Below, piece after piece: positions 49,738 through 61,429 of a stretch of 64,000 nt of DNA. This DNA is from Elephas maximus indicus. Its lineage: Eukaryota; Chordata; Mammalia; Proboscidea; Elephantidae. How positions within the stretch are numbered: position 1 is the first letter of the stretch; each line of letters begins with the position of its first letter. The DNA is taken from the NCBI RefSeq assembly GCF_024166365.1, contig NC_064846.1:28355866-28419865 (forward strand). Direction: 5' to 3'. The notes below the pieces were generated by a model. The model was not told where the DNA came from, did no database searches, and saw only the letters and a list, made by a program, of their open reading frames with translations. Made by a program: the position numbers and the translations under genes.

Positions 49738-50157
49738 TTAACAAAGAGAAATTTATTCTCTCGCAGTCTAGGAGGCTAGAAGTCCAAATTAAGGGTGCCA
49801 GCTTTCTCTCTCTATTGGCTTTGGGAGAAGGTCCTTGTCATCAATCTTCCCCTGGTCAAGGAGCTTCTCAGTTCACGGACTCTGTGCCCAAAGTACTCGC
49901 ACTCCTGGCTTTTCTTGGTTGGTGGTTATGAGGTCCCCCTATCTCTCTGCTCACTTCTCTCTTTTATATCTCAAAAAGAAACTGACTCAAGATACAGCCT
50001 AATCTTGTAGATTGAGTCCTGCCTCATTAACACAACTACGTCTAATCCTGCCTCATTAACATCATTGAGGTGGGATTTACAACACATAGGAAAATTGCAT
50101 CAGATAACAAAATAGTGAACAATCACACGATACTGGGAATCATGGCCTAGTCAAGTT
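49738..50157 (-). mobile_element. Solitary LTR, MLT1-like, inverted
   Basis: Reverse-complement copy of the neighbouring LTR family: AACAAAGAGAAATTTATTCT at its left end is the complement of the AATAAA region, and AATCATGGCCTAGTCAAG lies at its right end. It is truncated at the right next to the L1 at 50166. It forms an imperfect inverted repeat with 49207-49664. Confidence 0.72.
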
Positions 50158-50165
50158 GTCACAAA

Positions 50166-51283
50166 TTTTTTTTTTATTGTGCTTTAAGTGAAGGTTTACA
50201 AACCAAGTCAGTCTCTCATACAAAAATTTATATACACCTTGCTATATACTCCTTGTTGCTCTCCCTCTAATGAGACAGGACACTCCTTCCCTCCACTCTC
50301 TCTTTTCATGTCCATTCCACCAGCTTCTGACCCCCTCTGTCCTCTCATCTCCCCTCCAGACAGAAGCTGCCCACATAGTCTCATGTGTCTACTTGATCCA
50401 AGAAGCTCACTCTTCACCAGTATCATTTTCTATCCCATTATCCAGTCCAATCCCTGTCTGAAGAGTTGGCTTTGGGAATGGTTCCAGTCTTGGGCTAACA
50501 GAAGGTCTGGGGACCGTGATCGTTTGGGTCCTTCTAGTCTCAGTCAGACCATTAAGTCTGGTCTTTTTACAGGAATTTGAGGTCTGCATCCCACTGTTCT
50601 CCTGCTCTCTCAGGGGCTCTCCGTTGTGCTCCCTGTCAGGTCAGTCAATGGTTGTAGCTGGGCACCATCTAGTTCTTCTGGTTTCAGGCTGATGTAGTCT
50701 CTGGTTTCTGTGGCCCTTTCTGTCTTTTGGACTCATAATTACCTTGTGTCTTAGGTGTTCTTCATTCTCCTTTGCTCTAGGAGGGTTGAGACCAACTGAT
50801 ATATCTTAGATGGCCCCGCTTGCTAGCGTTCAAGACCCCAGACGCCACTCTCCAAAGTGGGATGCAGAATGTTTTCTTAATAGATTTTATTGTGCCAATT
50901 GACTTAGATGTCCCTGAAACCATGGTCCCCAAACCTCAGCCCCTGCTACACTGGACTTAGAACTGTTCAGTTTATTCAGGAAACTTCTTTGGTTTTGGTT
51001 TAGACCAGTTGTGCTGACCTCTCCTGTGTTGTGTGTTGTCTTTCCCTTCACCTAAAATAGTTCTTATTTACTATCTAATTAGTGAAAACCCTTCTCCCTC
51101 CCTCCCCATTCTCGTTACCATCAAAGAATATTTTCTTCTCTGTTTCAACTATTTTTCAGGTTCTTATAATAGTAGTCTCATACAATATTTGTCCTTTTGC
51201 AACAGACTAATTTCACTCAGCATAATGCCTTCTAGATTCCTTCCTGTTATGAAATGTTTCACAGATTCATCATTGTTCTTCAT
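50166..51283 (-). mobile_element. L1 3' UTR, 5'-truncated
   Basis: Antisense L1 starting with a T-run and ATTGTGCTTTAAGTGAAGG. It covers the whole 3' UTR of the younger subfamily and the last few ORF2 codons (TTCACAGATTCATCATTG). It stops at 51283. Matching target-site duplications are not obvious. Confidence 0.9.
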
Positions 51284-51415
51284 ATTTTAATCATATGTGC
51301 TTTTTCATGTGTGCCTCTTACCCTTTCTCAATCTAAAAGCATGTTGTTGTTTCTGTCCATCTGCTTGTGTCTGAGGTATAATTTTTTGTTCCTTTTTGTA
51401 TATCCTCAGTAGTTG
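51284..51415. other. Unassigned sequence
   Basis: Short AT-rich stretch between the L1 and the RTE; nothing recognised. Confidence 0.3.
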
Positions 51416-51629
51416 TGAAGAACAGTTCAAGATCTATCCTAAATTACAATGCTGTCCATGATAAGAAAATATCCATATGCCTACAAGGAAGACCAGTTAA
51501 TATGACTATTATTCAAATTTACACAGCAACCACTAAGGCCAAAGATGAAGAAATTGAAGATTTTTTTCAGTTTCTGTAGTCTGAAACTGATTGAAAATGA
51601 AATCAGGATGCATTGATAATTACTGGTGA

Positions 51630-53045
51630 TTGGAAGGCAAAAGTTGGAAACGAGGAAGAAGGATCGGTAGTTGGAAAAATGGCCTGGGTGATAGAAACAA
51701 TGCTGGAGATCAAATGATAAATTTTGCAAGACCAACGACTTCTTCCTCGCAAATACCTTTTTTCACCAACATAAATGGCACCTATACACTTGGACCTCGC
51801 CAGATGGAATACACAGGAATTAAATCGACTACATCTGTGGAAATAGATGATGGAAAAGCTCAATATCATCAGTCAGAACAAGGGCCAGGGGCCAACTGTG
51901 GAACAGACCATCACTTGCTTACATGCAAGTTTAAGGTGAAACTGAAGAAAATCAGAGAAAGTCCACGAGAGCCAAAATACAACCTTGAGTGTATCCCACC
52001 TGAATTTAGAGACCATCTCAAGAATAGATTTGAAGTGGTGAACACTAATGACTGAAGACCAGACGAGTTGTGGAATGACATCAAAGACATCATACACGAA
52101 GAAAGCAAGAGGTCATTGAAAAGGCAGGAAAGAAAGAAAAAACCAAAATCGATGTCTGAAACTTGCTCTCGAATTTCAAGCAGGTATAGCAAAAGGAAAA
52201 AATAATGATGCAAAAGAATTGAACAGAAGATTTCAAAGGGTGGCTCGAGAAGTCAAAGTAAAGTATAATAATGACATGTGCAAAGAGCTGGAAATAGAAA
52301 ACCAAAAGGGAAGAACACGCTTGGTGTTTCTCTAGATGAAAGAACTGTAGAAAAAATTCAAGCCTTGAGTTGCAATAGTGAAGGATTCTATGGGGAAAAT
52401 ATTAAACGATGGAGGAAGCATCAAAAAAGATGGAAGATATACAGAGTCATTACATATATATAAAAAAAAAATACCAAAAAGGATTAGTCGATATTGAGCC
52501 ATTTCAAGAGATAGCATATGATCAGGAACCGATGGTACTGAAGGAAGAAGTCCAAGCTGTGCTGAAGGCACTGGTGAGAAACAGGGCTCCAGGATTTGAC
52601 AGAATATCAATTGTCATGTTTCAACAAACGGATGCAGAGCTGGAAGTGCTCACTTGTCTATGCCAAGAAATTTGGAAGAGAGCTACTTGGCCAACCAATG
52701 GAAGAGATCAATATTTATGCCTATTCCCAAGAAAGGTGATCCAAACAATTGTGGAAATTATAGAACAATATCATTAATATCACACGCAAGCAAAATTTTG
52801 CTGAAGATCATTCAAAAACAGCTGCAGCAGCATATCAACAAGGAACTGCCAGTAATTCAGGCCAGATTCAGAAGAGGATGTGGAACCAGGGTTATCATTG
52901 CTTATGTTAGATGGATCCTGGCTGAAAGCAGAGAATACCAGAAGGATGTTTACCTGTGTTTTATTGACTATGCAATGGCATTTGACTGTGTGGATCATAA
53001 CAAGTTATGGATAACTTTGCGAAGAATGGGAATTCCAGAACATTT
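51630..53045 (+). pseudogene. RTE ORF remnant, endonuclease to reverse transcriptase
   Basis: Pieces readable at 51630-52055 (141 codons), 52409-52777 in part, and 52654-53045. Frameshifts and stops separate them, for example TGA at 52053 and a frame change near 52700. The C-terminal remainder is at 55104-56094. Confidence 0.85.
53031..53045. repeat. Target-site duplication, left copy
   Basis: AATTCCAGAACATTT, identical to 55104-55118, bounding the L1 at 53046-55103. Confidence 0.95.
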
Positions 53046-55103
53046 TTTTATTAACTTTTATTGAGCTTCAAGTGAACGTTTACAAATCAAGTCAGACTGT
53101 CACATATAAGTTTATGTACACCTTACTCCGTTCTCCCACTTGCTCTTCCCCTAATGAGTCAGCCCTTCCAGTCTCTCCTTTCGTGACAATTTTGCCAGCT
53201 TCCAACTCTCTCTATCCTCCCATCCCCCCTCCAGACAGGAGATGCCAACACAGTCTCAAGTGTCCACCTGATATCATTAGCTCACTCTTCATCAGCATCT
53301 CTCTCCTACTCACTGTCCAGTCCCTTTCATGTCTGCTGAGTTGACTTCGGGAATGGTTCCTGTCCTGGGCCAACAGAAGGTTTGGGAACCATGACCGCCG
53401 GGATTCCTCTAGTCTTAGTCAGACCATTAAGTATGGTCTTTTTGTGAGAATTTGGGGTCTGCATCCCACTGATCTCCTGCTCCCTCAGGGGTTCTCTGAT
53501 GTGCTCCCTGCCAGGGCAGTCATTGGTTGTAGCCGGGCACCATCTAAGTTCTTCTGGTCTCAGGATGATGTAAGTCTCTAGTTCATATGGCCCTTTCTGT
53601 CTTTTGGACTCGTAGTTATCGTGTGACCTTGGTGTTCTTCATTCTCCTTTGTTCCAGGTGGGTTGAGACCAATTGATGCATCTTAGATGGCCGCTTGTTA
53701 GCATTTAAGACCCCAGACACCACATTTCAAAGTGGGATGCAGAATTTTTTCATAATAGAATTTTTTTTGCCAATTGACTTAGAAATCCCCTTAAGCCATA
53801 GTCCCCAAACCTCCGCCCTTGCTCCACTGACCTTTGAAGTACTCAGTTTATCCCGGAAACTTCTTTGCTTTTGGTCCAGTCCAGTCCAGTTGAGCTGACC
53901 ATCCATGTATTGAGTGTTGTCTTTCCCTTCACCTAAAGCAGTTCTTATCTACTAATTCATCAGTAAAAAGCCCTCTCCCACCCTCCCTCCCTCCCCCACT
54001 CGTAACCACAAAAGTATGTGTTCTTCTCAGTTTATACTATTTCTCAAGATCTTATAATAGTGGTCTTATACAATATTTGTCCTTTTGCCTCTGATTAATT
54101 TCGGTCACATAATGCCTTCCAGGTTCCTCCATGTTATGAAATGTTTCAGAGATTCGTGACTGTTCTTTATCGATGCATAGTATTCCATTGTGTGAATATA
54201 CCACAATTGATTTAACCATTCATCCGTTGATGGACACCTTGGTTGCTTCCAGCTTTTTGCTATGGTAAACAGAGCTGCAATAAACATGGGTGTGCATATA
54301 TCTGTTTGTGTGAAGGGTCTTATTTCTCTAGGGTATATTCCGAGGAGTGGGATTTCTGGGTTGTATGGTAGTTCTATTTCTAACTTTTTAAGAAAACGCC
54401 AGAAAGATTTCCAAAGTGGTTGTACCATTTTACATTCCTACCAGCAGTGTATGAGAGTTCCAATCTCTCTGCAGCCTCTCCAACATTTATTATTTTGTGT
54501 TTTTTGGATTCATGCCAGCCTTGTTGGGGTGAGATGGAATCTCATCGTAGTTTTAATTTGCATTTCTCTGATGGCTAATGATCAAGAGCATTTTCTCATG
54601 TATCTGTTAGCTGCCTGAATATCTTCTTTAGCGAAGTGCGTGTTCATATCCTTTGCCCACTTCTTGATTGGGTTGTTTGTCTTTTTGTGGTTGAGTTTTG
54701 ACAGAATCATATAGATTTTAGAGATCAGGCGCTGGTCGGAGATGTCATAGCTGAAAATTCTTTCCCAGTCTGTTGGTGGTCTTTTTATTCTTTTGGTGAA
54801 GTCTTTAGATGAGCATAGGTGTTTGATTTGTAGGAGCTCCCAGTTATCGGGTTTCTCTTCGTCATTTTTGGTAATGTTTTGTATTCTGTTTATGCCTTGT
54901 ATTAGGGCTCCTAAGGTTGTCCCTATTTTTTCTTCCATGACCTTTATCGTTTTAGTCTTTATGTTTAGGTCTTTGATCCACTTGGAGTTAGTTTTTGTGC
55001 ATGGTGTGAGGTATGGGTCCTGTTTCATTTTTTTGCAAATGGATATCCAGTTATGCCAGCACCATTTGTTAAAAAGACTATCTTTTCCCCAATTAACTGA
55101 CAC
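53046..55103 (-). mobile_element. Young 5'-truncated L1 with perfect target-site duplications
   Basis: 2,058 bases, antisense. The 3' end with a short T-run is at 53046, the 3' UTR runs to about 54100, and the ORF2 C-terminal part runs to 55103. It is closely similar to 421-2479 in inverted orientation; over about 170 residues I count 8 amino-acid differences. Perfect 15-base target-site duplications. One of the younger insertions in the window. Confidence 0.96.
54105..55103 (-). pseudogene. L1 ORF2 C-terminal remnant
   Basis: Antisense frame open from 55103 down to 54582, ending where CGA has become TGA after MRKCS. The last part is open again at 54105-54428 ([20 protein letters not shown] ... 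NLEGIM). 5' truncation alone makes it inactive. Confidence 0.9.
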
Positions 55104-55118
55104 AATTCCAGAACATTT
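55104..55118. repeat. Target-site duplication, right copy
   Basis: AATTCCAGAACATTT, identical to 53031-53045. Confidence 0.95.
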
Positions 55119-56120
55119 AATTGTGCTCATGAGGAACCTTTAGATAGATCAAGAGGCAGTTGTTTGGACAGAACAAAAGGATACTGAATGGCTTAAAGTC
55201 AGGACAGGTGTGCATCAGGGTTGTATCCTTTCACCATACCTATTGAATCTGTATGCTGAGCAAATAATCTAAGAATCTGGTCTATATGAAGAAGAACGGG
55301 GCATCTGGATTAGAGGAAGACTCATTAACAACCTGCATTGTGCAGATGACACAACCTTGCTTGCTGAAAGTGAAGAGGACTTGAAGCACTTACTAATGAA
55401 GATCAAAGACCACAGCCTTCAGTATGGATTGCCCCTCAGCATAAAGAAAACAAAAATCCTCACAACTGGATCAGTAAGCAACATCATGATAAATGGAGAA
55501 ATGATTGAAGTTGTTAAGAATTTCATTTTACTTGGATCCACAATCAACACCCATGGAACCAGCAGTCAAGATATCAAAAGATGCATTGCATTGGGCAAAT
55601 CTGCTGCAAAGGACCTCTTTAAAGTATTGAAAAGCAAAGATGTCACCTTGAAATCTAAGGTACGCCTGACCTAAGTCATAGTATTTTCAGTAGCATCACA
55701 TGCATGTGAAAGCTGGACAATGAATAAGGAAGACCAAAGAACTGACGCCTTTGAATTGTGGTGTTGGTGAAGAATATTGAATATACCATGGACTGCCAGA
55801 AGAATGAACAAATCTGTCTTGGAAGAAGTACAACCAGAATGCTCCTTAGAAGCAAGTATGGCTAGTGTGTGTCTCACAGACTTTGGACATGTTGTCAGGA
55901 GCGATCAGTCCCTGGAGAAGGACATCATGCTTGGTAAAGTACAGGGTCAGTGGAAAAGGGAAAGACCCTCATCAAGATGGATTGACACAGTGGCTGCAAG
56001 AATGGGCTCAAGCATAACAACAATTGTGAGCATGGTGCAGGACCGGGCAGCGTTCGGTTCTGTAGTACGTAGGGTTGCTGTGAGTCGGAGCTGATTCAAT
56101 GGCACCTAACAACAACAACA
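55104..56120 (+). mobile_element. RTE retrotransposon (split by L1), 3' part
   Basis: Continues the RTE of 51416-53045: the remainder of reverse transcriptase (the YADD motif reads CADD at about 55338-55349), then 55357-55674 (AESEEDLKHLLMKIKDHSLQ), the C-terminal segment 55777-56094 and the terminal GGCACCTAACAACAACAACA ending at 56120. Confidence 0.93.
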
Positions 56121-56360
56121 TTTTCATTTTTAAATTTTTAAATAATATCAAGTTATATAAATGTTCAGAGAATAGTAAAAAGAACATCCCTTACCCTACA
56201 CCTAAACTGACAAATAATTATTTTTCCACATTGTGTTTCTCTCCCTACTTCTCACTTCCCTTGCTGGAGTGAGCTTACATGACTTGCAAGAGCATGATGA
56301 GTGCATTTCTTACAACTCCTTATCCAGTGAACACATTTTGGTAGGTTCAAATCAAGCCAT
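56121..56360 (-). mobile_element. Ancient repeat, probably L1M 3' UTR, antisense
   Basis: AT-rich spacer between two tail-to-tail RTEs. Its wording (AATGTTCAGAGAATAGTAAA, AACATCCCTTACCCTACACC) resembles an ancient L1 3' UTR that may continue at 59620-60130 beyond the second RTE. Confidence 0.4.
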
Positions 56361-59340
56361 TGTTGTTGTTATTGTTAGGTGTCATCGAGTCCGTTATAAT
56401 TTATAGCAACCCTAAGTACAATGGAATGAAACACTATTGGCGTTGCGCCATCCTCACAATCTTTGCCATGTTTGAGCCTATTGTTGCAGCCACTGTGTCA
56501 GTCCATCTCATTGAGGGTCTTACTCTTTTTCACTGACCCCCTACTTTACCAAGCATGATGTCCTTCTCCAGGGACTCGTTCCTTCTGGTAATATGTACAA
56601 AGTATGTGAGATGAAGTCTTGCCATCCTTGCTTCTAAGAAACATTTTTGCTGTACTTCTTCCAAGACAGATTTGTTCTTTCTTCTGGCAGTCGGTGGTAT
56701 ATTCAATATTCTCTGCCAACACCACAATTCAAAAACATCAATTCTTCTTTGCCTTACTTATTCATTGTCTAGCTGTCATATGCACATGAGGTGATTGAAA
56801 ATACCATGGCTTGGGTCAGGAGCACCTTAGTCCTCAAAGTCCCATCTTTACTTTTTTGTTGTTTACAGCATATTTGCCCAATTCAATACATTGTTTGATT
56901 TCTTGACCACTGATTCCATGGGCATTGATTATGGATCCAAGTGAAATGAAATCCTTGACAACTTCAGTCTTTTCTCCGTTTATCATGATGCTGCTTATTG
57001 GTCCAATTGTGAGAATTTTTGTCTCCTTTTTGTTGAAGTTTAGTCCATATTGAAGGCTGTAGTCTTTGATCTTCATCAGTAAGTACCTCAGTCCTCTTCA
57101 CTTTCAGCAAGCAAGGTTGTGTAACGTAGGTTGTTAATGAGCCTTTCTCAAATCCAAATGCCACATTCTTCTTCATATAGTCCAGGTTCTCAGATTATTT
57201 GCTCATCACATAGATTGATTAAGTATGGTGAAAAGATAGAACCCTAACACACACCTTTCCTGATTTTGAACCACACAGCATCCCCAGGTTCTGTTTGAAC
57301 AACTGCCTTTTGGTCCATGTCCAGGTTCCACATAAGTACAATTAACTGTTCTGGAACTCCCATTTTTTGCAGTGTTATCCAAAATTTGTTACGATCCAAA
57401 CAGTAGAATGCCTTTGCATTGTCAATAAGACACAGATAAACATCTATCTGGTATTCTCTGCCTTCAGCCAAGATCAATCTGACTTTAGCAATGATATCCC
57501 TCATTCCATGTCCTCTTCTGAATCCAACATGAATTTCTGGAAGTTCCTTGTCAATATACTGCTGAAAATGTTTTTGAATTATTTTCAGCAAAAGTCTACT
57601 TGCCTGTGATATTAAGGATATTTTTTGATAATTTCTGTATTCTCTTGGATCATCTTTCTTTGGAATGGGCACAAATATGGATCTCTTCCAGTTGGTTGGT
57701 CAAGCAGCTGTCCTCCAACTTTCTTGACATAGAAACGTGAGTACCTCTAGAGTTACATTCATCTGTTGAAACATCTTAATGGGTATGCTATCAGTTCCTG
57801 GAGCCTTGTTCTTTGCCAATGCCTTCAGTGCAGCTTGGACTTCTTCCATCAACACCATCTGTTCTTGATCAAATGCTACCTCCTGAAATGGTTCAACATT
57901 GACCAATTCTTTTTGGTACAGTGACTTTGTGTATTCCTTCCATCTCCTTTCAGTGCTCCTGCTTCGTTCAATATTTTCCCCGTAGAATTCTTCATTATTG
58001 GCGACTCGAGGATTGAATTTTCTTCAATTCTTTCAGCTTGTGAAATGCCGAGCATGTTCTTCACTTTTGGTTTTCTAACTCAGATCTTTGCACATTCATT
58101 ACATTTTATTTTGTCTTCTTGAGCCATCCTTTGAAATGTTCTCTTCAGCTCTTTTCCTTCATCATTTTTTCCATTCGCTTTAGCTACTTTATATTGTAGA
58201 ACAAGTTTCAGACTCTCTTCTGACATCCATTTTGGTCTTTTCTTTCTTTCCTGTCTTTTATTGACCTTTTGGTTTCTTCATGTGTGTTATCCTTGATGTC
58301 ATCTCACAACCCGTCTGTTCTTTGGTCATTTGTTTTCAATGCTTCAAATCTATTCTTGAGGTGCTCTCTAAATTTAGGTGAGATATACTCAGGGTTGTAC
58401 TTTGGCTCTCGTGGGCTTGTATTAATTTTCTGGAGCTTCAACTTGAACTTGCATATGAGCAATTGATGGTCTGTTCCACAGTCGCAGTAGTTCTCTGGCC
58501 TTTCTCTGACTGAAGATTTTGAGCTTCTCCATCATTTCTTCCCACAGATGGAGTCAATTTGATTCCTGTGCATTCCATCCCACGAGGTCCACGTGTATAT
58601 TTGCTATTTATGTTGTTGAGAGATGGTATTTCCAATGAATAAGTCAGTGGTCTTGCAATGTTCTATCATGCCATCTCCAGAGTTGTTTCTATCACCAAGG
58701 CCATATTTTCCAATTACTGATCCTTTGTTTCTGTTTTTTTCATTCCAATCGTCAGTGATTATCAAGGTATCTTTACTGCATGTGCGATTAGTTGAAGACT
58801 GCGGAAGTTGGTAAAAGTCTTCTATTTCTTCATCTTTGGCATTAGTGTTTGGTGTGTAAATTTGAATAATAGTCATATTAACTCGTCTTCATTGTAGGTG
58901 TATGGATATTATCCTATCACTAACAGCATTGTACTTCAGGATAGATACTGAAAAGTTCTTTTTTATGATAAATGCAATGTCATTCTTCTTCAATTTCTCG
59001 TTCCCAGCATAGTAGACCATATGTTTGTCCGATTCAGAATGACCAATGCCAATCCATTTTAGCTCACTAATGCCTAGGTTATTGATCTTTATGTGTTTCA
59101 TTTCATTTTTGATGGCCTCCAATTTTCCTGAATTCTTACTTCCTACATTCCACATTCCAATTATTAGTGGATGGTTGCAGCTCTTTCTTCTCTTTTTGAG
59201 TAGTGCCACATCAGCAAGTGAAGGTCTCGAAAGCTTTACTCCACCCACATCATTAAGGAGGACTCTACTTTGAGGAGATAATTCTTCCCCAGTCATACTT
59301 TGAGTGCCTTCCAACCTGAGATACTCAGCTTCCTGTACTA
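56361..59340 (-). mobile_element. RTE retrotransposon, near complete
   Basis: Antisense RTE of about 3 kb: 3' tail complement TGTTGTTGTTATTGTTAGGT at 56361, reverse transcriptase 57244-57906, linker about 58000-58270, endonuclease 58440-59314. The 190 bases beyond 59340 (to about 59530) may be its 5' UTR. Confidence 0.92.
57244..59314 (-). pseudogene. RTE ORF pseudogene
   Basis: N-terminal piece 58889-59314 (141 codons) contains the leader SLADVALLKKRRKSCNHP and the endonuclease start IIGMWNVGS with catalytic-type LGISELKW. Then 58604-58876 (IIQIYTPNTNAKDEEIEDFY), 58438-58635, 57700-57906 and 57244-57672 (reverse transcriptase, GHGMRDIIAKVRLI, LIDNAKAFYCLDRNK). The region holding the YADD motif is degraded near 57115. 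Multiple interruptions. Confidence 0.88.
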
Positions 59341-59619
59341 AATGAGGTTTTCACCAGCCATTTTTTTTAAAAAAGCTCACCAGGTCCATCTTCCTAGTCT
59401 GTCTTAGTCTGGAAGCTCTGCTGAAACCTTCCTACCAAGGTGACCCTACTGGAATTTGAAATACCAGTGACATAGCTTTCACGTCACAGGAACACACAAG
59501 CCACCACAGTAAGAGAAACTGACAGACACAATGTGGAATTCAATCATGGCAGGAGTATTTACACCATGGTAAACAACAAACACTACGTAAAGGGCTCTTT
59601 TGTTTTTTGAGGAGTCAAT
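59341..59619. other. Probable RTE 5' UTR and unassigned sequence
   Basis: 59370-59530 may be the 5' UTR of the neighbouring RTE, judged only from position. The rest shows nothing. Confidence 0.35.
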
Positions 59620-60130
59620 TTAACAATACACCACTCTATATGTGTTTCTGAACCACTTGAGAATAAATTGTAGGTATGATGCCCTTAACCCATCTGTATT
59701 TCAATGTGCATTTCCTATGATCAAGGACATTCATTTCTATAATCGTAGTGCAATTATTAAAATCTGAGTGTTGAAAATTTATATAATTATCAAATTTAAA
59801 GATTGCATGCAAATTTGACCCAATAGATCCTAAATCCTTTTACTCATTCAGAATCCAACCTCAATCACACCAAACATTCAGTTTCCATATGTCCTTACTC
59901 TCACTCTAGGTCTCCACTTTTCTCAGTGTTTCATGATTTTGATAGGATTAGGAGAGTGTTAGATATTTTTCAAAATGTGTCTCAGGTTGGATGTGTCTGA
60001 AACTTACCCATGATTAGTTTCCAATTGTTTATTTATTTTATTTTTAACTTTTTACTTGGATAAACGTCAAACTTACAGAAAAGTTATAAGACTAGTAGAA
60101 TGAATTCCATTATATCCTTCACAAAGATTC
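59620..60130 (-). mobile_element. Ancient L1M 3' UTR, antisense
   Basis: Diverged; recognisable phrases include ACCACTTGAGAATAAATTGT and CATTTCTATAATCGTAGTGC. No coding content. Family level (L1M) only. Confidence 0.45.
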
Positions 60131-60139
60131 AGCAATTTT

Positions 60140-60480
60140 CTGGGTCTTTTTTTTTTTTTAAGGAATTTGAGATTCTGTTCCACATTTTTCAGCCATCCTA
60201 CCAAGGTCCATCTATTGTGGCCTGATTGAAATGGTCAGTAATTGTAGCCAGGCACCATCTAGTTCCTCTGGTTTCAGGGTAGATGAGGCCATGGTTCGTG
60301 TATACTGTTTGCTCTGTAGACTAGTTTCCTCTTTGAGTCTTTGTTTTCCTTCTTTCCCTTTTGCTCCAGATGAGTAGGACTGATAGTTGTATCTTATGTA
60401 ACAGACTGTCTTGATTGCTTTAGCTGTGTAGTAAGCTTTGAAGTAGTATGAGGCTTGTTCTTTTTAAAGACTTTTTTTTT
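60140..60480 (-). mobile_element. Old L1 fragments, antisense
   Basis: 60150-60400 resembles the older-subfamily L1 3' UTR (compare 12880-13050: AGGCACCATCTAGTT, CCTTTTGCTCCAGATGAGTA). 60400-60475 resembles antisense ORF2 (CTTTAGCTGTGTAGTAAGCT). A T-run lies at 60469-60485. Confidence 0.55.
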
Positions 60481-61429
60481 TTTTTGCTTAGGAAAGACTT
60501 GTGAAGTGACTCAAGTTGTCACCTCTGGTTGACTTTGAGTCTCTGAGCAAGTAGGAAATGAAGACTAAGGCGAGTTGTCAGTTGTCTGGCAGAGTGTTCA
60601 AGGCATCCCCCAACACATGCACATAGAACTCCTGAACAAACACTGGGAGGTTTTATGATTTTAGGCCTTTAAGGAAATATCTGTCTTATTTTTAGCTGAC
60701 TGCTAAATTAACAAATGTGTTTATAACTGTTATGTCTTCTTGTAAATTGACCTTATTTTCATTTTAAAATGTTCTTCTTTGTGTAAAAAATTTTTTCGAA
60801 GACTATTTGGCTACCGAACTTTCCTGAGTATACACACAGCCCTACGTGTGTGTGTGGTCTTCTAGATGTCCAGATATATGTTAGGGCTTTTCCAAGCCCC
60901 TGTAGACATCTCCTTTCTCACCTTTTCCTGTTAAAGTTTGTGGTTAGTCTGTTCTTTGACACAATTGTTATTCATCACCTTAGATAATCATGACTTTAAA
61001 ACATTTACTTGTAAATATTTTTAACAAATCACCACCATGGAGAGGATTTTTATCACTATGTTAGTTCCAGGTTAGGTGAAATAAAGGTAAGCCTTTTAAG
61101 AGGGTCTTCCAGAGAACCATCAGACAGGTCAAATAATGACTGTTTTTTGGTAATGAGGTTTTGAAAGGGCTCCAGCTTAGTTCTGCTTCCTCTGGTACTG
61201 GGATTGTAGGGTGTTATTTTTTAAGGCCACCCCAGTGCTGGGGTCTGGAAGAGAGTATGATAAGTTAAAATGCCACAAAGCTCACCGTTCTTACTGAGAT
61301 TCAGCCATTTTTCTTAACTAAACACTCCATTGTGTTGCTGTAAACCTTTGATATGGCAGCATGTAATTTTTTATATCAGTTCAACAGTCTTTTTTCTTTC
61401 ATCTGGATTAAATTTTCCTTTTGTATTTG
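60481..61429. other. Unassigned sequence
   Basis: Nearly 1 kb with no recognised repeat family and no open frame of note; possibly very old repeats. A short GTGTGTGTG run occurs at about 60847-60855. Confidence 0.4.

Larger units (their letters stand above)
51416..53045 (+). mobile_element. RTE retrotransposon (split by L1), 5' part
   Basis: Sense RTE truncated within the endonuclease region. It holds the endonuclease C-terminal part (51630-52055), the linker and the first half of the reverse transcriptase (52654-53045; GNYRTISLISHASKILLKII, FIDYAMAFDCVDHNK with the first catalytic aspartate). Interrupted at 53045 by an L1; continues at 55104. Confidence 0.92.
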
